NCBI GenBank assembly: GCA_017795105.1
Contig: CP051247.1
Location: 5,667,001-5,731,000 of the forward strand
Reading direction: 5' to 3'
Source: Planctomycetaceae bacterium
GTDB lineage: Bacteria; Planctomycetota; Planctomycetia; Planctomycetales; Planctomycetaceae
DNA: 64,000 nt
The first letter of the stretch is position 1. Every line of letters begins with the position of its first letter. Positions 16,563 to 25,447 of this stretch are shown in pieces. The notes under the pieces are model-generated. The model was given only the letters and a program-made list of their open reading frames with translations, ran no database searches and was not told where the DNA came from. The translations under genes and the position numbers were made by a program.

Positions 16563-19500
16563 TGAAGTTTCTATTGCGACTCAAACTGGGCCAGCATCTC
16601 GTCGGCCCTCTCTGCGGGCTCGGGGCCGTGTTTCTCGTTGCCACTGCCTTCGCGGCTCCCTTTACACTGGTGACCGAACGGTTCGATCAGAGCGGGGAGA
16701 TCGAAACCGATCCCTCCTCGTCGGATACTTCAACTGGATGGCGGGGAGGCTGGAAGCTCTCGGGATTCGCGCCGGCCGTATTCGATCCCGCTTCGGAATC
16801 CGACTGGCCGCCGGTTCTGATTCACGGCACGGGGGGCAGAAACAATCCGCTTCGACGGCAGTTGAGTCGAGTCTATTCAGATGACGAACTGTTCGTCGGA
16901 TTCAGATTTGTCTACGAGCCAGCACGGTTTCCGAAGGCGTCCGATCCCGAATTCTTCGTTCTCTGGCTCGATCGGACTGAAGGCAGCGATCAGGCCGTTC
17001 ACAATGCCGGGATCCCGAACATCGGTATCCACCACGCAGATCGCGGTCCCAGTAAAGGGCGGAACGTCTTCATGCTGCGGTTTGGGTCTCGACAAACCGC
17101 CTGGAGCCAGCACGAGCTCGAACCCGGCAAGACGTATCGGCTGATCACGCGTCTCTCCAAACAAGTTCCGGGAGAACGCAACGACTACAGCCAGATGGAA
17201 CTGTGGATCAATCCGGAAGCCGAGTCTCGCGAGCAGCCAAACCTGACGATCAGTAAGCAGACCGGGATCCATCAGATTCACTGGCTCGGCTTTTCGACCG
17301 GTGTCAAAACCGAAGCTGAAGACCGCATTCGCGTCGGAGATCTCGTCCTTGCTCCCAGTTGGGACGAAGCGTTTGAGTTTCTCGATTCCTCTCCTGCGAC
17401 GAATCAGGCCGCCCCGGCAAAGCCGAAAGTCGTCTGGGACCAGACGGTGGAGTTCAAACGGGATATCTATCCGTTGCTTAAGGAGCGGTGCTTCGATTGC
17501 CATGCCGGGGAGTTTCCGGACTCCGGGTATCGGCTCGATGTCCGGAATGAACTGCTCGGCTACAGCACCGGGCATGCTCTGGTGGAACCGGGAAACAGTC
17601 GTGACAGTCCTCTCCTGAAAGCCCTGGCCTCCACATCGGATTCAGAGCGGATGCCGCCGGGCGGAGATCCCCTCACCGAGAAGCAGATTGCGCTGATCAC
17701 CGCCTGGATTGAACAGGGGCTCGACTGGGATGACGAATTGCTGCCGGAGCCTCCCGTTGAATCGTCTCACTGGGCGTTTCAACGAGTCGAACGTCCGGAC
17801 GTTCCCGAACCTAAGGGGCCGTTGCCGGGGAACTCGATCGATGCCTTCCTGCTCTCGCATCAACAGGAGTTGAACCTGACTCCTTCGACTGCAGCCGACC
17901 GGCGAACGCAGATACGACGCCTGTACCTCAGCGTGCTCGGGCTCCCTCCAACTGAAAAGGAAATCGAGTCATTCCTGAAGGATCAATCGTCAGACGCGTA
18001 CGAACGCCTGGTGGAGGATGTTCTGGCATCCCCCCATGCCGGCGAGCGTACGGCGCGAATGTGGCTGGATTTGGTTCGCTGGGGAGAAAGCGAAGGTCAT
18101 CAGCACGATATTCCTCGGCCGTTTGCCTGGCGGTATCGAGACTACGTCATTGATAGTTTCAATCGTGACAAGCCGTATGATCAGTTCCTCAAGGAACAGC
18201 TTGCCGGCGATGAACTTCAACCGGGCAGCGACGAAGCCGTCATCGCGACGGGCTTTCTGGCAGCCGCCCGGATCAGCGGAAATCAGATGGACAAGGATCT
18301 GCAGCGGACGGATATCCTGTTCGACATTGTCGACAATACATCGAGCGCACTGCTTGGACTGACGATGGAGTGCGCTCAATGCCACAATCACAAGTTCGAG
18401 CCGATCACGCAGCGCGACTACTTCCGGTTCCTGGCGTTCTTCTCCCGAGGTCAAATGGGGAACATCCGTCTGCAGGAGACCGAGAATCCCCCAGCCGAAG
18501 AGATTTCCAGGTGGTTTACCAAAGGCTCCTACGAGTTCTATCTCCGGGAGGCGAAGAAGCTCAAAATCGATCCGGCTGAGTATCCGGCACACACCTGGGG
18601 CTTCTACTCTCCGATCACCGGGAATCCCGAGTTGGAGTATTTGCCAGTCGTCAATCGCTCGCCGCTCCCGTACTCTCCCGATTACCTGAGAAGAGTCGAC
18701 ACTCACATCCTGATTCGGGGGGATGTCAAAAGCCCAGGCCTTCGTGTCGATCCCGGCTGGCCGGCTGTGTTGGGGACCATTCCTTCGGAGCTCTCTCCGA
18801 CGCCTCGACAGGCTCTGGCCGAGTGGCTTGCCAGCCGTGACAATCCTCTGGCTGCCCGCGTCTGGGTGAACCGTCTGTGGCAGATGTATTTCGGTCGCGG
18901 GCTCGTTTCAACGTCCAGTGATTTCGGGACTCACGGGGCAGCCCCAAGTCATCCGGAACTGCTCGACTGGCTGGCGGCCGAATTGATGGAGAACCGCTGG
19001 AGTACTCGACATATCCAGCGGCTCATCGTCTCATCAGACGCCTTCCGCCAGAGTGCTTCGCCTGATGCCCAGAATTTCGAAATCGATCCAGAAAACTTCG
19101 CACTCTGGCGATGGCCTCAACGACGGCTCCAGGCGGAAGCCATCCGTGACTCGCTGCTCGTTGTGACGGGGGAACTCAACCGCAATGTCGGTGGTCCCAG
19201 TGTCGCCCCTCATCGTGATGCGACTGAACTTCGCCGAACCATTTATTTGTCGCAGCGACGGAGTGAGCTTCCGGATGTGATGCGGATGTTCGATGGTCCG
19301 GAAGCGCTTCGCAGTTGCTCTCGCCGAGGAACATCGACGGTTGCTCTGCAGCCGCTCTATTTGCTCAACAGTCCTTTCGTCGTGGAACGGGCACGCGTTC
19401 TGGCAAGTCAGATTCGCACTGCGGCCCAGTCCGATCGTCACCATCAGATCGATCTGGCCTTCTCACGAATCCTGGGACGGGCCCCCTCAGACGTTGAACG

Positions 19501-19618
19501 GGAACGTTCCCTGTTGATGCTCACCCCGAAGGAAACCGGAGCGGAAGCCGAGCAACGCGCGTTGACTCAGTTTCTGCATGCGTTGATGAACCTCAATGAA
19601 TTTGTTTACCTGCCCTAG
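16562..19618 (+). CDS. Planctomycete cytochrome PSCyt1/DUF1549/DUF1553 protein with N-terminal lectin-like domain
   Basis: The protein has 1018 residues. After a signal peptide come a lectin-like domain (about 35-275), a PSCyt1 haem c motif CFDCH (310-314), DUF1549 with a second motif CAQCH (604-608) in ECAQCHNHKFEPITQRDYF, and DUF1553 (about 740-1015, NPLAARVWVNRLWQMYFGRG). These proteins are abundant in planctomycetes, are exported, and are thought to take part in electron transfer or complex carbohydrate oxidation; the exact reaction is not established. The ATG overlaps the FecR stop (TGATG). A DUF1501 gene follows after about 13 bp, the usual partner. Confidence 0.92.
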   Translation: MKFLLRLKLGQHLVGPLCGLGAVFLVATAFAAPFTLVTERFDQSGEIETDPSSSDTSTGWRGGWKLSGFAPAVFDPASESDWPPVLIHGTGGRNNPLRRQLSRVYSDDELFVGFRFVYEPARFPKASDPEFFVLWLDRTEGSDQAVHNAGIPNIGIHHADRGPSKGRNVFMLRFGSRQTAWSQHELEPGKTYRLITRLSKQVPGERNDYSQMELWINPEAESREQPNLTISKQTGIHQIHWLGFSTGVKTEAEDRIRVGDLVLAPSWDEAFEFLDSSPATNQAAPAKPKVVWDQTVEFKRDIYPLLKERCFDCHAGEFPDSGYRLDVRNELLGYSTGHALVEPGNSRDSPLLKALASTSDSERMPPGGDPLTEKQIALITAWIEQGLDWDDELLPEPPVESSHWAFQRVERPDVPEPKGPLPGNSIDAFLLSHQQELNLTPSTAADRRTQIRRLYLSVLGLPPTEKEIESFLKDQSSDAYERLVEDVLASPHAGERTARMWLDLVRWGESEGHQHDIPRPFAWRYRDYVIDSFNRDKPYDQFLKEQLAGDELQPGSDEAVIATGFLAAARISGNQMDKDLQRTDILFDIVDNTSSALLGLTMECAQCHNHKFEPITQRDYFRFLAFFSRGQMGNIRLQETENPPAEEISRWFTKGSYEFYLREAKKLKIDPAEYPAHTWGFYSPITGNPELEYLPVVNRSPLPYSPDYLRRVDTHILIRGDVKSPGLRVDPGWPAVLGTIPSELSPTPRQALAEWLASRDNPLAARVWVNRLWQMYFGRGLVSTSSDFGTHGAAPSHPELLDWLAAELMENRWSTRHIQRLIVSSDAFRQSASPDAQNFEIDPENFALWRWPQRRLQAEAIRDSLLVVTGELNRNVGGPSVAPHRDATELRRTIYLSQRRSELPDVMRMFDGPEALRSCSRRGTSTVALQPLYLLNSPFVVERARVLASQIRTAAQSDRHHQIDLAFSRILGRAPSDVERERSLLMLTPKETGAEAEQRALTQFLHALMNLNEFVYLP

Positions 19619-19631
19619 TTGCTGAAGGGTG

Positions 19632-21062
19632 ATGCCCGTGTTCGACATTTCTCTTAACCGTCGAGTGCTGTTCCGTGACGCTGGTTTCGGAATGGCCTCG
19701 ATTGCTCTGAATTCGCTGATGCAGCAGGAAACGATTCTGGCTTCGCCGCAGAATGCTGCTCACGTTGCTCAGCCTCATTTTCGCCCCACTGCGAAGAACG
19801 TGATCTTCCTGTTCATGTCCGGAGGGCCGGGGCATGTCGATACGTGGGACCCGAAGCCTCAGTTGCAGCAGATGGACGGCGAATACGTTCCTTCCAGCAT
19901 CGTGGCCAACGTGCCGAATATTCCCCGGTCCGGCGTCCACTCCAAACTCATGGCGTCCCCATTCTCGTTTCAGAGATACGGAGAGAGCGGGATCGACGTT
20001 TCGAGTCTGCTTCCGCATACGGCTCGCCATGTGGATGACCTGTGCGTGATTCGTTCGTTGAATCATCGGATTCCCGTACATGGGCCGGGAGAGTGCATCA
20101 CGCTCACCGGTTCGGGGCTGGGCGATCGTCCCAGCATGGGGGCGTGGATTACCTATGGTCTCGGAAGTCTGGCTCAGAACCTGCCGGCTTTCGTTGTGCT
20201 CTCCTCGCAGGCGACGGGCCCCGCACCGCAGCGTCCCGGCTGGGCCTCTGGCTTTCTCCCGGCTCGATATCAGGGAACGCTCCTCGACGATCAGGAAGGG
20301 ATCCCATACTCCGAGATGCCGAACCTGTACTCTGAAAAAGACCGCAGACAGCAGCTCGCTTTTATTCGCTGGATGAATCGGCAGCATCTCGAACAACAAT
20401 CCCGTAATACCGAACTTCAGGCGCGAATTGAATCGTACGAACTCGGCTTTCGAATGCAGATGGAGGCTCCGGAAGTCCTGGACCTGTCGACCGAGTCGAT
20501 TGAAACGCAACAGGCTTACGGCATTCATGACAAAACCACGGCGGCGTTTGGCCGCCATTGCCTGCTGGCCCGCCGCCTGGTCGAACAGGGCGTTCGCTTC
20601 ATCCAACTTCGCAATGGAGGTTGGGACGCTCATGGCTCCCTGAAAGGGAATCATCTCAATCGCTGTAAGGCGACTGACCAGCCGATTGCGGCACTGCTTG
20701 CGGATTTGAAGCAGCGTGGATTGCTGGACGAAACGCTCGTCGTCTGGGGTGGCGAGTTCGGTCGCACGCCGACGACCGAAGGAAGCCGAACGGGCGACAG
20801 CCGAGGTCGTGACCATTCGCCTGCCGGATACACAATGTGGCTCGCCGGTGGAGGTGTTCAGGGCGGGAAGGTGATCGGCACGACCGATGAACTCGGTTTT
20901 GTTCCGGTCGAACAGCCGCTCTCTCCGCATGACCTGCATGCGACTGTCCTGCACACCCTCGGTCTCGATCAGCATAAGCTGGTCTATCCTCACAACAATC
21001 GCCAGGAGATTCCCACGGTCCTCGGCGGAGAAGTCATCCACAATGCTCTCAAAACCGGATAA
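19632..21062 (+). CDS. DUF1501 family exported protein
   Basis: The protein has about 476 residues. The start region carries a twin-arginine-like NRRVLFRDAGFGMAS signal. Family landmarks: NVIFLFMSGGPGHVDTWDPK, HGPGECITLTGSG, VVWGGEFGRTPTTEG and DHSPAGYTMWLAGGGVQGG. The fold is related to sulfatase/alkaline-phosphatase-like enzymes, and members almost always sit behind a DUF1549/DUF1553 cytochrome, as here. No reaction is established for the family. Starts possible: GTG 19629, ATG 19632, or GTG 19638, which is best spaced from GAAGGG at 19624. Confidence 0.9.
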   Translation: MPVFDISLNRRVLFRDAGFGMASIALNSLMQQETILASPQNAAHVAQPHFRPTAKNVIFLFMSGGPGHVDTWDPKPQLQQMDGEYVPSSIVANVPNIPRSGVHSKLMASPFSFQRYGESGIDVSSLLPHTARHVDDLCVIRSLNHRIPVHGPGECITLTGSGLGDRPSMGAWITYGLGSLAQNLPAFVVLSSQATGPAPQRPGWASGFLPARYQGTLLDDQEGIPYSEMPNLYSEKDRRQQLAFIRWMNRQHLEQQSRNTELQARIESYELGFRMQMEAPEVLDLSTESIETQQAYGIHDKTTAAFGRHCLLARRLVEQGVRFIQLRNGGWDAHGSLKGNHLNRCKATDQPIAALLADLKQRGLLDETLVVWGGEFGRTPTTEGSRTGDSRGRDHSPAGYTMWLAGGGVQGGKVIGTTDELGFVPVEQPLSPHDLHATVLHTLGLDQHKLVYPHNNRQEIPTVLGGEVIHNALKTG

Positions 21063-21212
21063 CGATCCTCAATTCGAGAGAAGACGCTGGAGTAGACGTG
21101 CTGGGGGCGATTGATTTGATCGCAGGATCTCGGATATCGTGAGAACGTCCGATTCCATTCCTCAAGCAGTGGGGCTATCGTGGGGAAATCAGTCGACCAG
21201 AGGGCTGAGTCT

Positions 21213-21905
21213 ATGCCCGAACAAATCGCGTCGCCGGAAACATGTCGTACGCTTCGCCGACGCTGGAAGCCGCACAAGGAACGTCTTGGTGAGCAGGGGG
21301 ATGACCAGCCGACCGTCATCCGATTTCACCGCGCGTGCAGCTGGCTGGACCGGGTTGAGAAGAATGCTGACCGTCAGGATCTGGACGTCGATCTGATCAG
21401 TTTGTGGATTTCTTTCAATGCCCTTTACGGCCAATGGGACGAACAGCGGCGGGAGCCGGTCCCGGACCGGGAAAGCTGGAAGAACTTCATTAATCGAATG
21501 CTCAAGTTGGACCAGACGGGCTATCTCTCAGCAGCTCTCACCGAACATCGGAGGCTCGTTCTGTCGCTACTCGATGACGAGTATCTGAGTCGACATTTCT
21601 GGCAGGAGCCGTGCGCGGCAACGGCAGGCAAAGCCCGGCGATCGAAACACAGCGCCCACTCCTGGTATGTCGAGAAACGCTGGATCATGATTCTCGAGAC
21701 GGTGCTGGATCGCGTGTATTTCATGCGTTGTCAGATCGTTCATGGGGCGGCGACACACGGAGGCAAACTGAATCGGACCTCGCTCAAACGCTGTGTCTGG
21801 ATGATGCAGCGGTTGCTGCCGGCGTTACTGTTGGTCTGGATCGACCACGGGGCCGACGAGGAGTGGGGGCCGCTGTGCTATCCGCCGCTCAAGAACGGTC
21901 AATGA
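21213..21905 (+). CDS. HEPN-like domain protein (possible RNase-type)
   Basis: The protein has 230 residues, is all-helical and has no signal peptide. The centre shows DVDLISLWISFNALYGQW, typical of the start of an ApeA-like HEPN domain, and the C-terminal part has RCQIVHG at residues 172-178, the R-x4-H motif (Arg172, His177) that forms the active site in HEPN ribonucleases. HEPN proteins cut RNA in toxin-antitoxin and defence systems, but no MNT nucleotidyltransferase or other antitoxin is adjacent. The role is open. The ATG at 21213 is preferred to an earlier non-ATG start. It lies 150 bp after DUF1501 and is probably a separate unit. Confidence 0.7.
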   Translation: MPEQIASPETCRTLRRRWKPHKERLGEQGDDQPTVIRFHRACSWLDRVEKNADRQDLDVDLISLWISFNALYGQWDEQRREPVPDRESWKNFINRMLKLDQTGYLSAALTEHRRLVLSLLDDEYLSRHFWQEPCAATAGKARRSKHSAHSWYVEKRWIMILETVLDRVYFMRCQIVHGAATHGGKLNRTSLKRCVWMMQRLLPALLLVWIDHGADEEWGPLCYPPLKNGQ

Positions 21906-22429
21906 TGCCTTCGCTCTTTGCTTCTCGACCACGCGGGACTGTCCTTGACTGCATCGCGAGGTGTCTCCCGAAGGCGGTTTTTCGATCAACCACGCCGTGT
22001 GCCACCGCCGGGAGAACTGGCCTAAAAATCGATTCTCCTTGTCATTGTGCAAGTTCGGTCCTATACTTTCACTAGCTACAAATGCTGCCGACGGTTTTGC
22101 TTTGATCGCTGTCGGGATTCGCCACCAGACGCTTGGGGTGGTGATTGCTGCTTTTGCTCGGATGAGGACGACCGCTGCCTTGTCACTTTTCGCTCACAGG
22201 GAATGGATCGACCGTCCCATGGAGAAGTGTTTCTGCTCAGACAGGTTTTTGGGCCTTTTGCTGACACCATGTCAGTCAGCCACATTCGATGGCGATGGTC
22301 CTGAAGCAGCATTGCAAAATAGCCGCTGAAAAAGCACGTGACTGGCAATTTCTTTTGCCAGAAGAAGTTTTGTGCCGTAAACCAGAGTTGGAACGGTACG
22401 CAAATAGAATTAGGAGAAGGTGTCTACCA
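21906..22429. other. Intergenic region before the CsbD-like gene, with an inverted repeat and a weak -24/-12 element
   Basis: This 524-bp stretch has several overlapping frames of 75-150 codons but none with a ribosome site or recognisable product. Two signals sit near its end: a perfect inverted repeat CTGGCAA-TTTCTT-TTGCCAG (22342-22361), and overlapping it AAGCACG-TGAC-TGGCA (22332-22347), which keeps the spacing of a sigma-54 promoter but lacks the first G of the -24 pair. Either could control the CsbD-like gene. Confidence 0.4.
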
Positions 22430-22657
22430 ATGACATGGAATGAAATTCAGGAAAACTGGACAGAACTAGGAACTCTCATCCCGCAAAAGTGGGACAAAAT
22501 TCGAGAAAGCGATCTCGCGAATATCAATGGACAGCGCCGCGTCATGATCCTGACGCTTCGTGGCCGCTATGGCTGGAATCAAGTCGAGACTGAACGTAAT
22601 GTCGACGAATTCGCCGATGGCCTTCAGCTGCAGGAAACTTCCCCGGAAGCAGCATAA
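22430..22657 (+). CDS. CsbD-like stress protein
   Basis: The protein has 75 residues. MTWNEIQENWTELGTLIPQK, then WDKIRESDLANINGQRRVMI and LRGRYGWNQVETERNVDEFA match the layout of the CsbD family (general stress proteins with unknown biochemical role, induced by sigma-B or osmotic stress in other bacteria). Trp3 and the NW, W and D/L positions of the repeat are kept. A TAGGAGAAGG ribosome site (22411-22420) precedes the ATG. It is convergent with a sulfatase gene 41 bp away. Confidence 0.8.
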   Translation: MTWNEIQENWTELGTLIPQKWDKIRESDLANINGQRRVMILTLRGRYGWNQVETERNVDEFADGLQLQETSPEAA

Positions 22658-22698
22658 AGCCTTTCCTGGGTTCAATCAGACCGCGGCCTTGGCGTCCA

Positions 22699-24084
22699 TC
22701 ACTTCGAGTGGTCGGCCTTCCAGATCGGCTTGCCCCGGTAAATCGTTCCGATGGGATATTGCTTGCTGGGGCGGGGAGCGGACCCCATGAATTCTGACAT
22801 TCGCTTGACGATGTCTGGATGACTGGTCGCGACATCGTGCTTTTCTCCGATGTCTTCATTCAGATTGTAGAGCTGAATGTTGCTGCCTCGACCGTGTCGG
22901 ATCCCTTTCCAGTTCTTCCACCGAACGGCCTGGTCATAGCGTGGCCGGCAATGGCCGTAGTCCCAGTAGAGATAGCCGGCTCGTTGCATCGGCTCTCCCT
23001 TCAGTGCTCGAACGATCGACTCACCGTCGATTTCTGTCGGTGGCTCGACTGCCGCAAGTTCGGCAAAAGTCGGTAACATGTCCTGAAACGCGATGACCGC
23101 ATCGCTCGTCTGGTTTGCGGGAATCGTTTCCGGCCACCTTGCGATGAAGGGCACTCGAATGCCGCCTTCAGTGAGGTCCCGCTTGTAACCTCGAAGCGGA
23201 CCACTGGTGTTGAACTCTTTCCAGACGGTTGCGTGACCGCCGTTATCGCTGGTGAAGATCACCAGGGTATTCTCACGCAGCCCCCGCTTGTCGATGAGGT
23301 CGACGATTCGCCCCACGTCCCGATCGAGCAAATGCACCATCGCGGCATACTTCTTCGATCGCTCATCCCAATCTCGATTCGAATACGGCTCCGTCGACGG
23401 GATCGCGAGGCCGTGTTCATCTTCGTCTTTGGAAGAAAAGTGAGGCAGGGTGTAAGCTGCGTAGAGGAAGAAGGGAGTGTCCTGTCTGGATTCTCGGATG
23501 AACTTCAACGCTCGCTCTGTGAGGAGGTCGTGACTGTAAATGCTCCGGCTCTTGTGGTTGTCGGGAAGCTCGAGTCGTCCTTCGTCGTCGTCGAGGTAAT
23601 CGGTGAAGTAGAAGTGTGCGTGGTCCTGATTGAGGTAGCCGAACCACGTGTCAAAGCCCTGATTCGTCGCCCGTCCCACGGTGCCGGCGTCCCCGAGTGA
23701 CCATTTGCCGACGCCTCCGCAGCGATAACCGGCCTGCTTGAGGACCTCAGCGATTGTGACGTCCTCCGCCTCAAGGTAGCTCGGGTAATGCGGGACATTG
23801 TCTCGAGCCGGCGCATGACCATTATGCAGTCCGGTCATCAGCACGGCCCGCGACGCCGCACACACAGGGCCACCCGCGTAAGCCTGAGTGAACCGTATCC
23901 CCTCCGTTGCCAGGCGATCGATATTGGGCGTCTGGATCAGCTCCTGGCCGTAGCAGCCAAGATCGCCATAGCCCAGGTCATCGGCCATGATGAAGACAAT
24001 GTTAGGAAGCCTGACGTCATCGGCATGGCTCGTCGCCGAGAAAAAGGATAGGCAGATTATCGCAAGCACGAGAGCGATTCTCAT
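22699..24084 (-). CDS. Exported Cys-type sulfatase (second gene of the pair)
   Basis: The protein has 461 residues. A signal peptide (MRIALVLAIICLSFFSATSHA) is followed by NIVFIMADDLGYGDLGCYGQ and the modified-cysteine motif CAASR in GGPVCAASRAVLMTGLHNGH. GKWSLGDAG and FTSDNGGHATVWKEF are present. It is a sulfate ester hydrolase, periplasmic, substrate unknown. The start ATG overlaps the stop of the upstream sulfatase (ATGA, 24081-24084); upstream in-frame starts lie inside that gene. The CxAxR form of the motif rather than CxPxR suggests a different sulfatase subfamily from its partner. Confidence 0.92.
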   Translation of the reverse strand: MRIALVLAIICLSFFSATSHADDVRLPNIVFIMADDLGYGDLGCYGQELIQTPNIDRLATEGIRFTQAYAGGPVCAASRAVLMTGLHNGHAPARDNVPHYPSYLEAEDVTIAEVLKQAGYRCGGVGKWSLGDAGTVGRATNQGFDTWFGYLNQDHAHFYFTDYLDDDEGRLELPDNHKSRSIYSHDLLTERALKFIRESRQDTPFFLYAAYTLPHFSSKDEDEHGLAIPSTEPYSNRDWDERSKKYAAMVHLLDRDVGRIVDLIDKRGLRENTLVIFTSDNGGHATVWKEFNTSGPLRGYKRDLTEGGIRVPFIARWPETIPANQTSDAVIAFQDMLPTFAELAAVEPPTEIDGESIVRALKGEPMQRAGYLYWDYGHCRPRYDQAVRWKNWKGIRHGRGSNIQLYNLNEDIGEKHDVATSHPDIVKRMSEFMGSAPRPSKQYPIGTIYRGKPIWKADHSK

Positions 24085-25442
24085 CGGCTGTACTCCATTG
24101 AACTGAGATTGACGTTGGCATCCCAACGAGACCATGCATTGCGGAGCTTCTTCACGATCGTCGGATGCTGTGTCGCCACGTTTCGTTGTTCCCCAGGATC
24201 GTCGTCCAGATTGTAGAATTCCGGCTTCGCGCCTTCTTTTCGCAACCCGACGAGCTTCCACGGGCCGCTTCGCACTGCGAGTTGCGATCGCGACCGCCAG
24301 AACAAATCACGGCGTGGGAGTGCTTCACCTTCGATCCAAAGCGATGCGAGATCGATTCCGTCCGTCGGAACCGGATCGGCCTCGGTCAGGCTGAGTATCG
24401 TGGGAAGCAGATCGTTGGAATGGGTGATCTGGTCCGATACTCCGGGCGGAATGCGACCCGGCCAGGAAACGATGAACGGAACGCGGTGGCCTCCTTCGTA
24501 GAGCTCCGCCTTCTGTCCACGCCAGTGGCCGTTGCTGGAAATGTTCCTGAAGTCCTTACCGTAAGTCAGATAGCCCCCGTTGTCTGAGGTGAAGATGACC
24601 AACGTGTCGTTTGTGAGTTTCCATTGGTCGAGTGCTTTGATGATCGTTCCGACGCTGTCGTCAAGTGACTCGATCATCGCTTCGACATGCAGTCGCACGT
24701 TGCCGCGATCGGGAATCACCCCCCACTTGTCCTTGTGCCAGCTTCGGCCAGCCGTGCGATGAGGCGGATCCTCAGGACCCTGCCATGGAAAGTGAATCGC
24801 AAGGTGCGGCAGGTAGAGAAAGAATGGTTCATCGTGATGTGCCGCGATGAAGTCGACGCTGTACCTGGTCAGCAGGTCGGTGGTGTAGCCCTCATCCATT
24901 TGGATTCGATCGTTGTGCCACCAGTCCTCGTTTCCTGAGCGGTCGATCTGCGTATGGAAATCTCCGTCGCCGGAAACGAGCCCGCGAAAGACGTCGAAGC
25001 CCTGGTTCGTCGGCAGTAACGCCATTTGATAGCCAAGGTGCCATTTGCCGAAACAACTGGTGGTGTAACCCGCTTCCTTGAGCACCTCCGCGATTGTGAT
25101 CGCCTTAAGCGGTAGGCCGAGATTGCGTTGAGTTGTCCCGGAAAGTGCGGCGTCGAAGATCTGGCCGAATCGTTGTGGGTAACGCCCGGTTAAGATCGAG
25201 GCGCGCGTCGGGCTGCACATCGCCCCTGCGGAATGGAAGTCGGTGAATCGGAGTCCGTCTTCGGCCAATCGATCGATGTGGGGTGTGTTGTTCGCGCCGC
25301 CATAGCAGCCAGGATCGCCATAGCCGAGATCATCAGCGACGATGAGCACGATGTTCGGTTTCGCCTCGGCGGCGACTGTCCCGGAATACGATCCGAGGAG
25401 CAATACGGCGAGAAGGGAAAACGCTGGCATCAGGAAACGCAC
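24081..25442 (-). CDS. Exported Cys-type sulfatase (first gene of the pair)
   Basis: The protein has 453 residues. I chose the GTG at 25442, giving MRFLMPAFSLLAVLLLGSYS as signal peptide, because GAAGGG lies nine bases upstream; a GTG at 25451 overlapping the previous stop is the alternative. NIVLIVADDLGYGDPGCYGG and the classical CSPTR motif in AGAMCSPTRASILTGRYPQR show a formylglycine sulfatase. GKWHLGYQM and FTSDNGGYLTYGKDF follow. It is coupled to a second sulfatase downstream and a DHDPS-family protein upstream. Confidence 0.92.
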   Translation of the reverse strand: MRFLMPAFSLLAVLLLGSYSGTVAAEAKPNIVLIVADDLGYGDPGCYGGANNTPHIDRLAEDGLRFTDFHSAGAMCSPTRASILTGRYPQRFGQIFDAALSGTTQRNLGLPLKAITIAEVLKEAGYTTSCFGKWHLGYQMALLPTNQGFDVFRGLVSGDGDFHTQIDRSGNEDWWHNDRIQMDEGYTTDLLTRYSVDFIAAHHDEPFFLYLPHLAIHFPWQGPEDPPHRTAGRSWHKDKWGVIPDRGNVRLHVEAMIESLDDSVGTIIKALDQWKLTNDTLVIFTSDNGGYLTYGKDFRNISSNGHWRGQKAELYEGGHRVPFIVSWPGRIPPGVSDQITHSNDLLPTILSLTEADPVPTDGIDLASLWIEGEALPRRDLFWRSRSQLAVRSGPWKLVGLRKEGAKPEFYNLDDDPGEQRNVATQHPTIVKKLRNAWSRWDANVNLSSMEYSR

Positions 25443-25447
25443 AGAGA

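Noticed and set aside
19593..21041. Minus-strand frame of 482 codons
   Set aside because: Antisense to DUF1501 over its whole length; the DUF1501 motifs are unambiguous.
21961..22329. Possible 122-aa gene between HEPN and CsbD-like genes
   Set aside because: No ribosome site and Cys-rich, low-complexity composition not supported by any motif.
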